Positions 1 to 12,091 of a DNA stretch of 64,000 nt are shown here, piece by piece (position 1 is the first letter of the stretch; every line of letters starts with the position of its first letter). The notes beneath the pieces were generated by a model that was given only the letters and a program-made list of their open reading frames with translations, was not told the origin of the DNA and searched no databases. Source of the stretch: Seminavis robusta. Lineage: Eukaryota > Bacillariophyta > Bacillariophyceae > Naviculales > Naviculaceae. Both the position numbers and the translations under genes were made by a program. Location: positions 19,619-83,618 of the forward strand of contig CAICTM010000257.1 of NCBI GenBank assembly GCA_903772945.1. Direction: 5' to 3'.

Positions 1-2
1 AG

Positions 3-1997
3 CAGATTGTTGTCAGGAGGGCAGCGAGAAGGATCAAAAAGAAGCAGCTTGGACTGTATGGAACTACAAGCACGAAGGAACCTGCCGTCGACATCTCCTT
101 CGACCAAGTGCCTCCGAGTGGAGATGCAATCGAAGAAGTTAGAGAAGTTATATCTCTTCCTCATTTTGACCCAAAGAACTTTGCGAAGAGTGTCCACCCT
201 GATTCCATCGATATGCCGGAGGCGGTCCTGATTCAGCTGAACGCCTTCATCTCCCGAGTTGCTGACTTATACCAAGGAAACCCCTTCCACAACTGTAAGA
301 TGTGACTGGTTTTTTGGTTCGTTTGATTTATCAACCCACCGACTCAATACACCAGCTTTGTCCTCTTTTTGCCATGACCAGTTGAACATGCTTCCCATGT
401 TACAATGAGCGTGACGAAACTCATGTCAAGAATCGTCAATCCTCTCCAAGTAGAAGCCCCTGCACGCGAAACCGACAAACTCCTCCACGACCATACTTTT
501 GGTGCGCTAAAAGAGCCTTTTGCTGGAATCTTACTTCCGTGCTTTATCATACTGACCTGTCTTGCTTCATTACCCGTTTTAGGCATTACTTCCGACCCTC
601 TAACTCAGTTCGCGTGCGTGCTCAGTGCTTTGATTCATGATGCGTAAGTCTGCTCTTGTTGGACGGTATAATATGAGGACATGATCAGCGCCAGTGGTTG
701 CTCACCGCTCGTTTCCCTGGTTCGTTCTGTGGTGTTAAAGTGACCATCCGGGCGTATCAAATTCCGTCTTGGTGAAGGAGAAAGACCCTCTCGCCCTCAA
801 ATACAAAGACAAGAGTGTGGCTGAACAGGTACGAAGGGGTGATCCTAGCTGGACTATGGTTCTATCCACTATTCTGTGAAACTGACGTGCTCAATCCTGC
901 CTCTCTTGAAGAACTCGGTTGACTTGGCATGGAGCATCCTCATGAGCCACGAGTACCAAGACCTGCGAGAGACCATCTACACCAGTGAAGATGAGTTCCA
1001 GCGCTTCCGACAAGTAAGGATCGCGCCTTTTGTAAAAATCATGCTGGGAAATTTACGTCTTGCCTTGTGCCCAAATGTCTAATTGCATGTTGCCGCCTGT
1101 CGTTTGCCAACGCAGATTTTGGTGAATACTGTTCTGGCCACTGATATCATGGACAAGGAATTAGGAGCCCAGGTGAGTCCAGGGAACGAGTGTTGTGGCC
1201 ATGTGTGATGTGCCAAACAGACGGCCTCACTGCTTGCTTTCTCCGACATTCAGCGCAAGGCACGTTGGGACAAGGCTTTTAGGGCTGGCAGCGTCAGTGT
1301 CAGCAGGAGCGAACACAGCAGTACTGTGCACAGCAGCTGCGCTGATGAAGTTCAGTGTGATGTGAACAGGAAGGCAACAATAGGTAAGTCAAATACGTTC
1401 CAAAAGGCTGGCGTTTGTGCTCTTGTGCAAACCATGGATACTCACGATGTGTACTACCGCAGTTCTCGAACATTTAATCCAAGCTTCTGATGGTAAGCTT
1501 GCTGCATGCGAAAGATTGATTACGGCTTCCGTTCTCTCAACCTGCCACTCACATGACACCTTGTGTTGCCTGCCTTCCTACGCGCTTCGTTCTCACCAGT
1601 GGCCCACACCATGCAGCATTGGCATGTCTACAAGTAAGGACGATGAACCTCATTAAGTGCATACCTAGCTTTGTAAGACCAGTGTATCTCACAGTTCTCC
1701 TCCTATATCACTATTAAAAGAAAATGGAACGAACGCCTGTTCTGCGAGGTATACCAATCCTATTTGGATGGTCGCATTGAGGCTGATCCTTCCGTAGGCT
1801 GGTACAAGGGTGAAATTGGATTCTTTGATTTTTACATCATCCCACTTGCCAAGAAGCTCGAAACCTGTGGTGTCTTTGGTGTTTCGAGTATGGAGTACCT
1901 GGGCTATGCCGAAGCCAACAGACGGGAATGGCAAGACAAAGGCGAGTCCATTGTTCAAGAATACCTCTCAAAGTTCAAAACGGATGAGACTACCTAG
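3..1997 (+). CDS. 3'5'-cyclic nucleotide phosphodiesterase, C-terminal part of a probable receptor cyclase-PDE (5'-truncated by window edge)
   Basis: Class I cyclic nucleotide phosphodiesterase catalytic domain, which hydrolyses cAMP and/or cGMP. Model: exons 3-294, 382-643, 741-828, 912-1013, 1116-1172, 1254-1383, 1463-1492, 1600-1633 and 1721-1997 (1272 nt, 423 residues plus stop, in frame throughout). Family signatures are read across the junctions: NPFHNFEHASHV, the metal-site HDADHPGVSN, LATDIMDKELGAQ, LEHLIQASDVAHTMQHWHVY, KKWNERLF, and the closing block GEIGFFDFYIIPLA / CGVFGVSS. The metal-binding His and Asp residues are present, so the domain looks active. The first exon in view (RQ-I-V-V-R-R type linker, then a basic stretch) resembles the linker that in diatom proteins follows a membrane-anchored guanylate/adenylate cyclase domain. 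The full gene is therefore probably a bifunctional cyclase-PDE whose cyclase half lies upstream of base 1. That part is inference. It converges with the histidine kinase gene, with stops 405 bp apart. Confidence 0.9.
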
Positions 1998-2402
1998 TTG
2001 GCAGGTGTCAGTTAGAATGGGGGGCCACGGGGTTCATCAACTGTACAAACAAACGTTAGAAAACTTCATTATTTCGTAGGTGCGTGATCTACAATTGTAG
2101 CTTGTCCTGAGCCTACCGGTACAAGCGAGGATGTTTCGTTGGGAAACATGTTTTCTCGAGCACTGACCTTTGGCAGCAGCTATTGGGCGCCTGAAGAATG
2201 GAAACAATGACATGATCTCTAGAAATCATTCTTTGCCTCGAGCGCTGGGGTCCTCGCACGAATGGTCACTTCACACAGCAACATAACTATCGCAATGTTA
2301 TAAAATTGTTTTTAAAGTACATGTACAGCGTTGTCTTAGTGAATCGTGTATCTGTGAAGAGGACATCATGGGACATCAGAGTAATCAGGCAACGCCACCG
2401 AA
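1998..2402. other. Convergent intergenic spacer (PDE / histidine kinase)
   Basis: This 405 bp spacer lies between two 3' ends. It has no credible ORF and no repeat beyond a TACATGTA palindrome. Both polyadenylation regions should lie here, but I see no distinctive signal. Confidence 0.6.
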
Positions 2403-5400
2403 TCATGCAGAAGGATTGCAAGTCAAGTCGGGGAAGCCCAACTTTTGATCCATGGCAGGGTCGTCGGGCTCAATAAGGTGGGGCTTCTGGAGAAAGCTAA
2501 TCTTCTTGCTGCTTTCGTCCGAATCCCCAATCGATTTATCCACCATGTTTGTTTGGATGCATCCAAAATCAGACGCAATCACGGAAAGGCCACGCCGAGG
2601 TTTCTCCTCTTGAAGTGGTGGCTCGTGGCTCGTCTGAGTGGCCAAGAAGTCTCGCAATGCCGTCAAGACAATCGGTTTTCGCATGAAGCCATCAAAGCCT
2701 TCGCCAAGACATCGTTGTTCTGTTTCAGCGGTCCAATCAGCTGCGGAACAAACGATGCAGTAGAGAGAGTTCTAACGGGTTAGTAACTCTAGCGGTCGAA
2801 AGGCGGGAGCAATCCGCAACACGCCAAAACTCACCAGAACAAGCAACGACAATGGGACGGGTCTTTTGATAGACAGGGAGATCCTTGAGTCGAAGGACAA
2901 AATCAAAACCACTCATAGCAGGCATTTCCAGGTCAGACATGATCAGTTGAGGAAGGTTCGATGCGTCTTTCGTTCGTCGAAACCAAGACAGCGCCTTGGT
3001 GGCATCCGTGAATGTTTGCACGTGAGGGACACCTAGACGGCCAAGCATTCGTTTCAAAACCTTCAGGTTGATCACTGACGTTGCATCAGCAAAGTAACAG
3101 CAAAGACGGAAGTCAATACGTGCGGATAGTTTCAGCATGGCAATGCAGCCCGTTCAAACAAAGGACGAGTGAACTTACTGCTATCGTCCAGCAACATTAC
3201 TCGGATCTGGCCGTTGCTTTGGTCCGGAACTTTCACAGGTCGTGGGACCGGTCTGCCCGTGGCAATGCTGTTTAGATTGACAATTGCGTCCTCTTCAAAC
3301 GAGGGAACTGTTGGCGGGCTGTCAGCTAGAGGGAAGCAAAAGTGGAACTCGGCACCACAGGATTCTCCATTGGTGACCCAAATGTGGCCTTTCATCTGAA
3401 ACAGAATGCGGACAAACGGTGAGTGGCAGTCTTAGATCCACTTTCGGGCCGTCATTGAAACAGCATGTCTTACCAATGTTACAAATTTCAGCACCAAGCA
3501 CAGCCCAAGACCTGATCCACTGGATTGCCCAATGGCGTGAGCCTTACGTTTCCGATTGTTGCGGTTGCTGTCCTTATCTTTGGAGATGGACAATTGATTG
3601 AATTCACCGAAAAGCTTTCCCATTTCCTCCTCTGGAATGCCACGCCCCTGATCGCGAACGGTAACCACTGCCACGTCCCCCCCTTGTGCCAAGGACGGTT
3701 CGATCTCTTCTCTTGGGCACATCTTCAAGTCGGAAGCTCCCGATCCAAGAGCCTCGGCCATGGCTGTTTGAGCCGACAACTGTCGCACGTAAATCTCCAC
3801 GTTTTTCCCAGCACCAGAATATTTGATTGCGTTCGAAACAAGATTGATGAGAACTTGCTCTAATCGAAGCTTGTTAGCCCACATCATGGAATTTCCAACG
3901 CCATTGTACTTGACGGTCAGCTGACACTCGTTCATCTTGGCAAAAGGTTCACAGAAAGTCATTGAATCTTGTATACTTTGACCCAGGGGAATGGGCGACA
4001 GCTCTATGGTCTGCATCTTCTTGGCATCCATCTTGCCGAGGTCTAGAACATTGTTAATGAGCGTCAAGAGCAGTCTCGAGGAGGCGGCAATGGTAGACAG
4101 ACATTCGTAGAGCTCCGTATCTTCTTCGAGGTCGAGCAAGGTCGTTGAAACCACGCCCATGATTCCTTGAAGAGGCGTACGGAATTCATGGGATAGCATC
4201 TGCATCATTTCCGTTTTGGTTCGGCTCGCGGCGGCTTCCTTATCAGCGCGTCGATGAGCCTGGTTTGCTTCTCGTTCGGCGGTCAAGTCTCGGATGACAA
4301 TCATTCTATTCTTGCAGTCCGTCATGGCTTGCACCGAGATGGAGACGAAGAGTCGATCCCTGCCATCGCTGTGACAAATCGTCCCTGGCTTGGCCTTGGC
4401 GAACGCATGCATGGACGTTTGACTACCAGTACTTCCAGCATTTTGGAAGAAGTCTTGCACGTCTGCTTGGCTTGCTTCCATATCTACATTCTCTTGCCCC
4501 GTCTCACTGTCGTCATCATCATCATCCAGATCCATGGTGCTAGCTCCTTGAGCGGACAAAAAGTCCAAAGGCAGCTTCCATGGCAAGCCAAGACCTTGCA
4601 ATTTGTCTGGCGATAGCTGCAGCAGGTTCAGGGCGGCTTCATTAGACCATACCATTTTGAAGTCTTCATTGGCAATGATGACTCCGGTGTCACTTTGCTG
4701 CACTGCCGCTCCAACCATGCGTAGACTGCGTTCTCGATCGAGCAATGCCGTGGTCCTGACTTGTACCTCTTGCTCGAGATCAGTATTGAGTCGCCTAAGT
4801 TCTTCCATGAGGTCATGCATTTGGGTGTAGTCTGCACTAACTCCCACGATGAACTTGAGCTGACCGTCCGCTCCCAGAACTAGGAATTACATGTACAGTA
4901 CATACAGCAGGAAAGGTTTGAAATGAAAGGAGCGTGAGGACATGCAGTGTTGCAGATGTGGAGTGGTCACAGCCTGGCCAATACAGTATTACCTGGTGTA
5001 TCCGTGACATGTGCCATGAAACTAGACTTGTCCTTGCGTTTGACTCCAAAGAATCCTTTCCAATGCTCTCCCTTTTGTAGCTTTGTAAATATCTCCATGC
5101 CTTGTTCCTGTGTCATGTCGGAAGGAGTCAATCCCATGATGTTCTGCCCCATGGCTTCGTTTTGGGCGTACTGGTAAAGTTCTGATGCGAATCTGTTCCA
5201 AAAGACGACAGTCCCGAGAGGATCCGTGGCAATGACAGCTTGTTCAATGTGATCTTCGAGTAGCCACGAACCAAACTCTTGACGAAGCAAGTTTTCGCGG
5301 TGCTTGCGGGAATACTCGACCGCGGTCAGGATGAACGAGGAATCGGAGGACGATGCTGGTGCCACTTGGATGTGCACAAAGCACGATAGCTCTTGTTCGT

Positions 5401-5853
5401 TGCTCAGGTGAATGGCCCGGATGGGGGACCTGAAGACTGTCATGCATGACAAACGAGAGTTCGAGAGCGAGCAAAGCACCAAAACGAGGAATGTTAGTGA
5501 AGACGCCGTGCCTCAAAAGACGTGAGGTAGCTTAGCTGGCTTTCCACGGTATCGTACGTACCGCCTTGTATGGGGCTGCGGTCAATGGAGGTCGTGGATG
5601 TTGGTGTCTGCTGCACTGGCAGCCCGGGAGCTCGAAAGACCAATTGAAAGGTAGAAAACGCATCTTTGTCGTCACGAGCATCCAACTCGAGTTGCTTAAC
5701 ATGACTTTGAAGCTCCCGGAGCTCCTGATCATCCACCAAGAGCGACGACAGATGACATCCCGGTTTGACGCCCAACAGAGCGGCGCTCTTCTCGTCGCCC
5801 GCACGAACACATACCAATGACGAAAACGAAACTTCCAGCTCGAACTTTACCAT
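2403..5853 (-). CDS. PAS-PAS hybrid histidine kinase with C-terminal receiver
   Basis: Sensor kinase of a phosphorelay. Model: complement of exons 5562-5853, 4993-5436, 3474-4879, 3179-3395, 2835-3074 and 2403-2740 (2937 nt, 978 aa, phases consistent). After an N-terminal region (1-97) come a PAS domain (about 130-245), a coiled-coil-like linker and a second PAS-like region (about 297-440) containing a run of six Asp. HisKA has the phospho-acceptor in SHEFRTPLQG (His near 476). The ATPase domain shows the N-box NLVSNAIKYS (about 591), DQGRGIP (about 655) and GSGLGL (about 700). The receiver is rebuilt across introns: LLDDS (Asp 784-785), the phospho-acceptor Asp 834 in MSDLEMP, and Lys 888 in MRKPI. 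All residues needed for kinase and receiver chemistry are present. No transmembrane helix is evident, so it is probably soluble. ATG 5853 opens the first exon. The ligand of the PAS domains cannot be inferred. Confidence 0.9.
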
Positions 5854-7521
5854 TGTGCGGAACTGAAATCAACTGAACTGCAAAATGAACTGAACTGAAT
5901 GAGCCAGATTAGGAATGCAATAAAATGTTGTCTGATCAGAGGAGTTGGGCTCTATCTGTTTGGTTGAGCAAGATTGAGACCAGTCTAATCCGACTGTAGA
6001 TTTAGAAGTATAAGTGTGCTCAAGAAGAAACTTCGTAACAAAAAAAGAACCTGACTTTGTTGTAACTGGTTTAGCTACTAGCTAGCTACTAGCTAGGTCG
6101 TATCATAGACCATAGTAGTACTAGAGTACTAGTAGCTAGCTGTCTAATCTTGGTGCGCATGAGAACGTTTTACTCGGTCGCCATTTCTGGCACCACCCTA
6201 CTGCCCTGAAGAGCTCCTGAACAAACCAGGGCAATTGGGCTTCATGTCTTTTATGTCTAGTCTCGTCAAACCATGTTCTATCGGAGCGGCATCCCTTCTT
6301 CCACTTCGCCCCTTCTCATATCAACTAATTGTAGCTTTACCTTTAACATAAGAATCTAATAGCACCTTACTACAGTACTCTGGAGCTACTAGCTAGTAGG
6401 GGATTCATCAAGTTGTGGCAAATCTTAGTTCGCCGCCCCTTACCCAGCTGCCAGTCAGCACAAACAAACAAGACTTGATAGAGAATCGAATCCATGCGAG
6501 CGACAGACAGTTTTTGGATGGCCTTACATGCTACCGGTACCTGATAGAGGGCTTGCTTAGTTGTAGGTTGTAGGTTGCAGGTGTGAAAGAGGGTGGAGCT
6601 GTGTCGCATCAATATTTCCTTTGCTAGCTGTCCTGGCCACTAGCTAGGCTACCAGTATGTATGATTGAGGACACCATTTTTAAATTACATGTAAAAAGTT
6701 CACAAACAAGAACATTTGTGCTGCTTTTAACCGCACAAGGATATCTTATATTCAGAGGAAGAGAGCTTCACAATTGCACAACCCTCTAACGTTTTACTGC
6801 TCTCTTTTGAGCTGGTTTTGGATGAATGCGGTTCGCACCATACCCTACCAGCTACCAGTACTCAACAGTCTCAGCAGTCATAACATTATTCAGTACTCAA
6901 GTGTTCGCCGCAACATAATATAATAAGCAGTCTCAGCAGCTCGCAGTGGTAACATTAGACATTAGAGTATTCAGTTCGCGTTGTTGTTCAGTGCGCATGA
7001 TGCTAACTTGTCTGGCTTCGCTTTTCGACGTCTTTCTATTGAGTGGGCGACAAAAGGAGAGAAAGGCTCTCTCACAACACACTCGTGCGTGAGTTGATAC
7101 CTTCCGTGACCAACCGCCCCACAGGCCCACAGGCCTTCTTTTTCCGGTCGAACCGCCCCTTACATTCCTTGATCCCTAAGTCTATGTAAATTTGGAAGTG
7201 AAGGCTCATTCTTTTACAACTGAGCAAGACATCGTCCTTTGCTGTCCTGGATAGCAATGGACTGTGTCTTGGACACCTGCAAAGCAAAAAGATCCTTTTT
7301 GTTGTTGACGCAGAGGTAGCAAAAGTCCTCGGCAGGTTTCGCACAATTTGATTTTGACACCAACTCATGAGGTACGAGTAGAGTCTACCACAACAATATC
7401 GCGGCAATTGTTGAGGCATTGCTTTGTTGGCTTTGTTGCTGTGAGACAACCCAAGCCTTCTGGTGCCATGGTATTGTATCAACCAGAAATTGAATTCCTC
7501 TAAATCTCAAATAAAACTGGG

Positions 7522-7586
7522 GCCAGCCAGTTAGCCAGCTAGCCAGTTAGCCAGCCAGCTACGTGTAGCCAGTTAGCCAGCCAGCC
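7522..7586. repeat. GCCAGTTA / GCCAGCTA minisatellite
   Basis: Degenerate direct repeats of an 8-base unit, GCCAGTTA alternating with GCCAGCTA and GCCAGCCA, run about 65 bp in a non-coding region. Confidence 0.7.
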
Positions 7587-8340
7587 CTGTCTCTCTCGAG
7601 CTCAGTCCATACTAGTACCGGACTGCTCTCTAGCTACAGTACGGTACCAGGTACCGGTACCGTATGCATACCAATAGCTGCATTTCTGTTGAAAAGGGGT
7701 GAACTTGGACGCACAATTTCTTGTAATTTGTTCGGGTTCTTTCCAGCTCTACTGACTAGTACAGTTGGCTTTCAGATTTCAGATTGTGAGCCCTTTGACT
7801 GAGCTCTTTCGTTTCTCTAGCTAGTTTGCTATATTATGTATCGCGTGGATCCTTCGATCCTCTTGTCTTCTCGCATTTGCATCGGAGATAGATCTCGTAG
7901 ATCTATCTTCCAGCATAGGTTGGTTGGCCCTCGAGCCATTACCTTACTTACTAAGTCTCGTCGACTATTCCTCATCCATTCATCGCTCCATTCCATCTTC
8001 TAGAATTTGCATTGACTCCTAGCTAGAGCATACGGTAGATCCGTCTTTTGTAGCCCAGCCTCAGGTATTGTTGCAAGCCAACCCTTGCCCTAGCACAGGG
8101 ATTGTCACTATTCAGGCTCGCGGGGGAATACACCACTCCATTTTGCCATTCAGAGGAGGGCACCACCATGCTCACATGCTCAATCAATGTCATTCAGGCA
8201 GTCTTCAGGGCGAATCCTCAGGCCATTCTGCAAACAAACCGCCAAGCAGAAACACCATTTTAAATTGCTCAGCGAAAGTCAAGTGTCTCAGAGGTCACTC
8301 TCAACTTTTTATACAAGGTTACAGAGAATGCATTGCACAA

Positions 8341-8360
8341 GCAGCAGCAGCAGCAGCAGC
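8341..8360. repeat. (GCA)n microsatellite
   Basis: Nearly seven perfect GCA units. They give an Ala or Ser run in short overlapping ORFs that otherwise look non-coding. Confidence 0.7.
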
Positions 8361-8892
8361 AAACCCAAGCTAGCAAGCCCAAACCGTCGTGGAGAAACCA
8401 CCGGTGCCCACATTGACCAGTCCTCTTGATCATACATGTAACATCGCAAGCGACCTAAACGTCGCCGTGCAGACCCCATTTCTACAAGGGTGGCGCTGGT
8501 ACTAGTAACTGAAGTGACCTGAACTGACTGATTGGTGGATGGATGGATTGACTTAGCAGCCGCTGGCCACGGCTCTGCTCGGCAGCCTCACCCTCGCTCT
8601 CGTCCTTGTGGCTGCCACGTTGCGTTCTGCTACTGGATCAGGAATGCCCTACTACGCGTATACGTATATCACAAGTACATGATGACCACGTTCCGAACAT
8701 AGCTGAAAAAGCATCATTCCACCGGGGACAACTTCACTGCCTCCAATCGAGAGTATGAATATGATATGCAACTAATTATACTTTATGTCAATGTTATATG
8801 AAAAGAATTGCGCAAGTGCTTACCGCTCTTAAACTAGTTCTGGGCCTGGGCCTGGGCTGTGATGTGGTGTGATGTGATGTGCTGGTCCATGC

Positions 8893-11289
8893 TCATTTGC
8901 TTTTGGACGCTGGAGGATCGTTGTTCCGTTTTCTTGCGCTCTGTGGTGACTTGGCAGTCAGCATGCTCTTCGTTGTGTTAGTCGTTCCTCGTGTCAAATC
9001 TGTGGCGAGATGCCGTATATTCGGTGGCGGCATCGTGATGCCAATGCCATCGTTCGCACCGCCTCCGTCCACGAACGACAAAGGCTCCATTGGACCCACA
9101 ATGGTGCCTATGGACGTACTGTAGGTCAAAGAGGCCTCGTGGTAATACTGCTCTAGGTTGCGGTTGCCGTTGCCGTTGTTCTTGTTCTTTTTTTGGTTCT
9201 TGCCAGTTCCGTTCTTGTTGGCAGAGCCAAGAGGCATTCCTAGCGGATGATGTGCGTTGTGATGCCTGGAGGCAAAGGATGGATCAATCAAGTCAATCAC
9301 TGCCTGAGATTTGTCCGTATCCGTATCATCGGCAAGTGCATGATTTGAAAGCAGCGACGATGCCACTCGTCTTGAGGGACTGATGTCCTTTCTCTTCTTA
9401 TTGCTGCTGCCATTGCTGCTGCCATTGTTGTTCTTTTGGATGGGCAACGTGATTACTTTCTTCGAAGGGCTTTGCGACCTCGACCGACCATTCGTGTTCC
9501 TGCCAATGCTCCCACTACCGCGAGCAGAGTAAGTACCGACACTGCCCGCACCGATACTGCCGGTTATACTGTTGACAAGACTGGCAATACTACCAGCAAT
9601 GCTTCCCGGGACGCTTTCATCATCGGTGTCCAGAGGATCAAAGGAAATTGTAGGATCCTGACTAACGGCCATGACCAGATCCAAGTTGGCAGCCGCCCTC
9701 GCTTCGTTATCGGTCAAGTCAATCGCTTGGTCAATATCAGTCGTCTCAAAGGAAGGGCCTCCCGCATCTGTTGTCTCTCCGCCGTCCATGTATCGATCGG
9801 TTTCCGAGGCGTACATAATATCGGTTCCAAACCCTTCCGTGGTGGATTCTGTGTCTTCCTGCACTTCGTACGAGGTTGTCGGTTCTTCCACGTACGTTAT
9901 GGTTGTCCTCTTATTGTTTATCCGTCGCCTCCTTTCTGGTGGATTTAGCAGGCTGTCGTCATCGTCGTCGTCGTCGTCATCGTCATCATGTTCGACAGTA
10001 TCAAGACTGGTCCTGCCCGCCGAGTCCTCGTCCTCCAAATCTGTTTCCTCCACGTCTGTGGCAAAATCAGCGACGGTGGTGTCATGCTCATTGTCACTCA
10101 AAATGACTTTGTTGAGTGTCTCTTCCACGCGTTTCTGCTTGAGCTGCTGTTCATAGTCCGTCTGTCTATATTGTTGGTCTGTTTCGGAGAGGAGTTCTGC
10201 GCCATCATCCTTTTGATCGTACGCAATCATTGGCGGGATGTACTCATCCAATACAATGTGCGGTCCTTCTCGACCCGCTCTCTTGTTGGCATGGCTTACA
10301 TTGGGACTTGCGTCCGTGTGGTTGCTTCCTTTCGTGTCATTGCCGTAAACGTGCTGTCCGCCTTCCATCATCATCACTAGGTTGTTCATGTTCATGCTGG
10401 TGTAAACAGATGTTTCTTCTGTGCCGTCCAAGTCACTAAGGTGAGTTGCGAATTCTGAATCAACCGCCGCCTTTTCATGTCGTGATCGGCGTGTTGCATC
10501 GACGTAGGCGAAACCAAAGCTCAATGCGAGAGCTCCCAACCCGAATCCCAGAAATGCCCAGGCAAAGCCGACAGTGGCAATGACCTTTTCATGAATGTAC
10601 AAGCTGCAGACGCCATTGTTGTTGTCATTAAAGTTGGGGTCATCCAGATGAAAGAGTTTGGGTACAAAGACAAACCCTACGTAGACACAGTTGGTCAATA
10701 TGTAGACCGCCAGTACGGGATCGTAACAAAAGAGGTTGGAAGCTCGACGAAAGATAGTTCGATCTGGTCCGTAGGAATAGGAGTGATTTAGACTGGCGGT
10801 GCTGATGGTCGTACTGCGATGATTTTGATTTTGATGTTGGTGGTGTCGTTTGTTTCGGTTGTCGTGTGACCGATGATGATTGATGCTGACGGCAATGTAG
10901 AATGAGGCAATGATGTGTACCCAGCAAAAGAGAAAGTTGACGAGTAACCACAGGGTTCCGTAGCAAACGGGTTGTCCCGCCTCAAAGTGCAGATTTCCCA
11001 CTTCCGTCAATGCAATGAGCATGGGCGGGATGTTGGAGACGACCGTGACTGTAACGAAGATACCGAATGGGTTTGTGCAAATGTGCTTGAGAGCATGCAA
11101 GTATTTGCCACACCCGCAGAAGCCATTCCCGCAGCGACCAAAATAGCTGCAGGAATCCTTCTTGGTTAGTACTAACGACGAGGAGGCTGACTCTTCGTCA
11201 TCGTTGTTGTGGCAACAGGGCAACGAACCTGCATGGCGACAGGTCTTCTCGCACATTTGGCCTACGCCGCGGCATAAGATGGCAGCCAT
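8893..11289 (-). CDS. Cys-rich four-helix membrane protein with long acidic tail, paralogue of the gene at 12092
   Basis: Single-exon gene, 798 aa, start ATG 11289. The N-terminal 60 residues are Cys-rich (CEKTC, PCCH, GRCGNGFCGCG). Four hydrophobic segments follow at about 75-97, 110-135, 190-212 and 235-263, including FCYDPVLAVYILTN and a Gly-rich last helix (GFAWAFLGFGLGALAL). The remaining ~530 residues are hydrophilic and low-complexity, with a run of eleven Asp, many Thr/Glu and a basic RRRRINNK patch, and are probably disordered and cytosolic. Residues 70-265 match the protein encoded divergently at 12092 in order, spacing and several exact motifs (FCYDP, VAVYIL-like, GALA/GALM). I do not recognise a named family. 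An integral membrane scaffold or regulator is possible, but no function should be assigned. Confidence 0.85.
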   Translation of the reverse strand: MAAILCRGVGQMCEKTCRHAGSLPCCHNNDDEESASSSLVLTKKDSCSYFGRCGNGFCGCGKYLHALKHICTNPFGIFVTVTVVSNIPPMLIALTEVGNLHFEAGQPVCYGTLWLLVNFLFCWVHIIASFYIAVSINHHRSHDNRNKRHHQHQNQNHRSTTISTASLNHSYSYGPDRTIFRRASNLFCYDPVLAVYILTNCVYVGFVFVPKLFHLDDPNFNDNNNGVCSLYIHEKVIATVGFAWAFLGFGLGALALSFGFAYVDATRRSRHEKAAVDSEFATHLSDLDGTEETSVYTSMNMNNLVMMMEGGQHVYGNDTKGSNHTDASPNVSHANKRAGREGPHIVLDEYIPPMIAYDQKDDGAELLSETDQQYRQTDYEQQLKQKRVEETLNKVILSDNEHDTTVADFATDVEETDLEDEDSAGRTSLDTVEHDDDDDDDDDDDSLLNPPERRRRINNKRTTITYVEEPTTSYEVQEDTESTTEGFGTDIMYASETDRYMDGGETTDAGGPSFETTDIDQAIDLTDNEARAAANLDLVMAVSQDPTISFDPLDTDDESVPGSIAGSIASLVNSITGSIGAGSVGTYSARGSGSIGRNTNGRSRSQSPSKKVITLPIQKNNNGSSNGSSNKKRKDISPSRRVASSLLSNHALADDTDTDKSQAVIDLIDPSFASRHHNAHHPLGMPLGSANKNGTGKNQKKNKNNGNGNRNLEQYYHEASLTYSTSIGTIVGPMEPLSFVDGGGANDGIGITMPPPNIRHLATDLTRGTTNTTKSMLTAKSPQSARKRNNDPPASKSK

Positions 11290-12091
11290 GGTAGCAGGTA
11301 GCTAGCCTTTCGTGTTACGTTCCGGTTGATACGAAGGGTGGACGCTTCTCGTCGTAGCTAGCTAGCTAGCTTCTGAAGCTATAGCTCCCTTGGTTGTAGT
11401 CTTCGTGTACAGCTCGATTGGTGGCACAGATCAAGACTTGTCTGATCTCGTGTCTTTAGCGTCTTGGGGACTATCTAATGTGGCTATTGGCAATCCGTTA
11501 ATGACAATGACAAGTCTTGTGCCGATGGCGCACACACTGCGAGCCTTGATGATGATGATGATGTGATTGGCAGCAACAGCACTCGATCACCAATGCATCA
11601 ATTAACCCAAGGCAAGTTCCGAGAGCTGTTCCGAGGTGCTGCTCCTTCCTCTGCTGCCAAGCTCTGAGTGCGCTTTAGCACCAATACTACCTAACTGTTC
11701 CGATTATTTAGTGATATCTCGCTTATGTAATCGGTACCGATAAGCTTCATCATTTGATCTGATCCCATGGCTATAGCCAAAACTGAGGTAATTAGATCTT
11801 TGACGCCATAGTGATGCCGTTTAGTTAGACACATAGCTTCGCTGTTTGCTATGGTACATGTAGCTAAACCGAGCGACTGGGGACTCCCACCGCTAACGCG
11901 ACGACGACCGGCTGGCGCTACGACCTTTGAGCTTCCGATTTCGGTTTGGTTGAGAAAAACGGCAACGCAAGATCCAGCCTTACAACTCTATTTGTGTATT
12001 GAGCATTCGTACTGTAGGGCACTTTCTGGCAACAAACAGCCAACAAACTAATAGATAACATCGAAACCTTGCAGCAAAAACTAAAACCAAA
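11290..12091. promoter_or_regulatory. Divergent intergenic region between two membrane-protein paralogues
   Basis: This 802 bp region separates the two divergent start codons, so both promoters must lie in it. It contains AGCTAGCTAGCTAGC near 11356-11371 and a GATGAT run near 11548-11561. I see no clear TATA box or defined operator, so only the position supports the call. Confidence 0.45.

Larger units (their letters stand above)
5854..8892. other. 3.0 kb gene-poor region upstream of the histidine kinase
   Basis: Short ORFs here (65-136 codons) show no recognisable domain and overlap one another on both strands. The stretch is rich in AGCTAGCTAC-type and ACCGGT palindromes, and holds a CCAGTTAG/CCAGCCAG minisatellite and a GCA run, listed separately. 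The promoter of the histidine kinase should lie at its left end. Confidence 0.5.

Noticed and set aside
8068-8429. Two overlapping ORFs with poly-Ala and poly-Ser runs
   Set aside because: The homopolymers are just the GCA microsatellite read in two frames. Nothing else looks coding.
9671-10156. Ser-rich plus-strand ORF of 161 codons
   Set aside because: It is the antisense reading of the acidic Asp/Glu tail of the minus-strand membrane protein gene.
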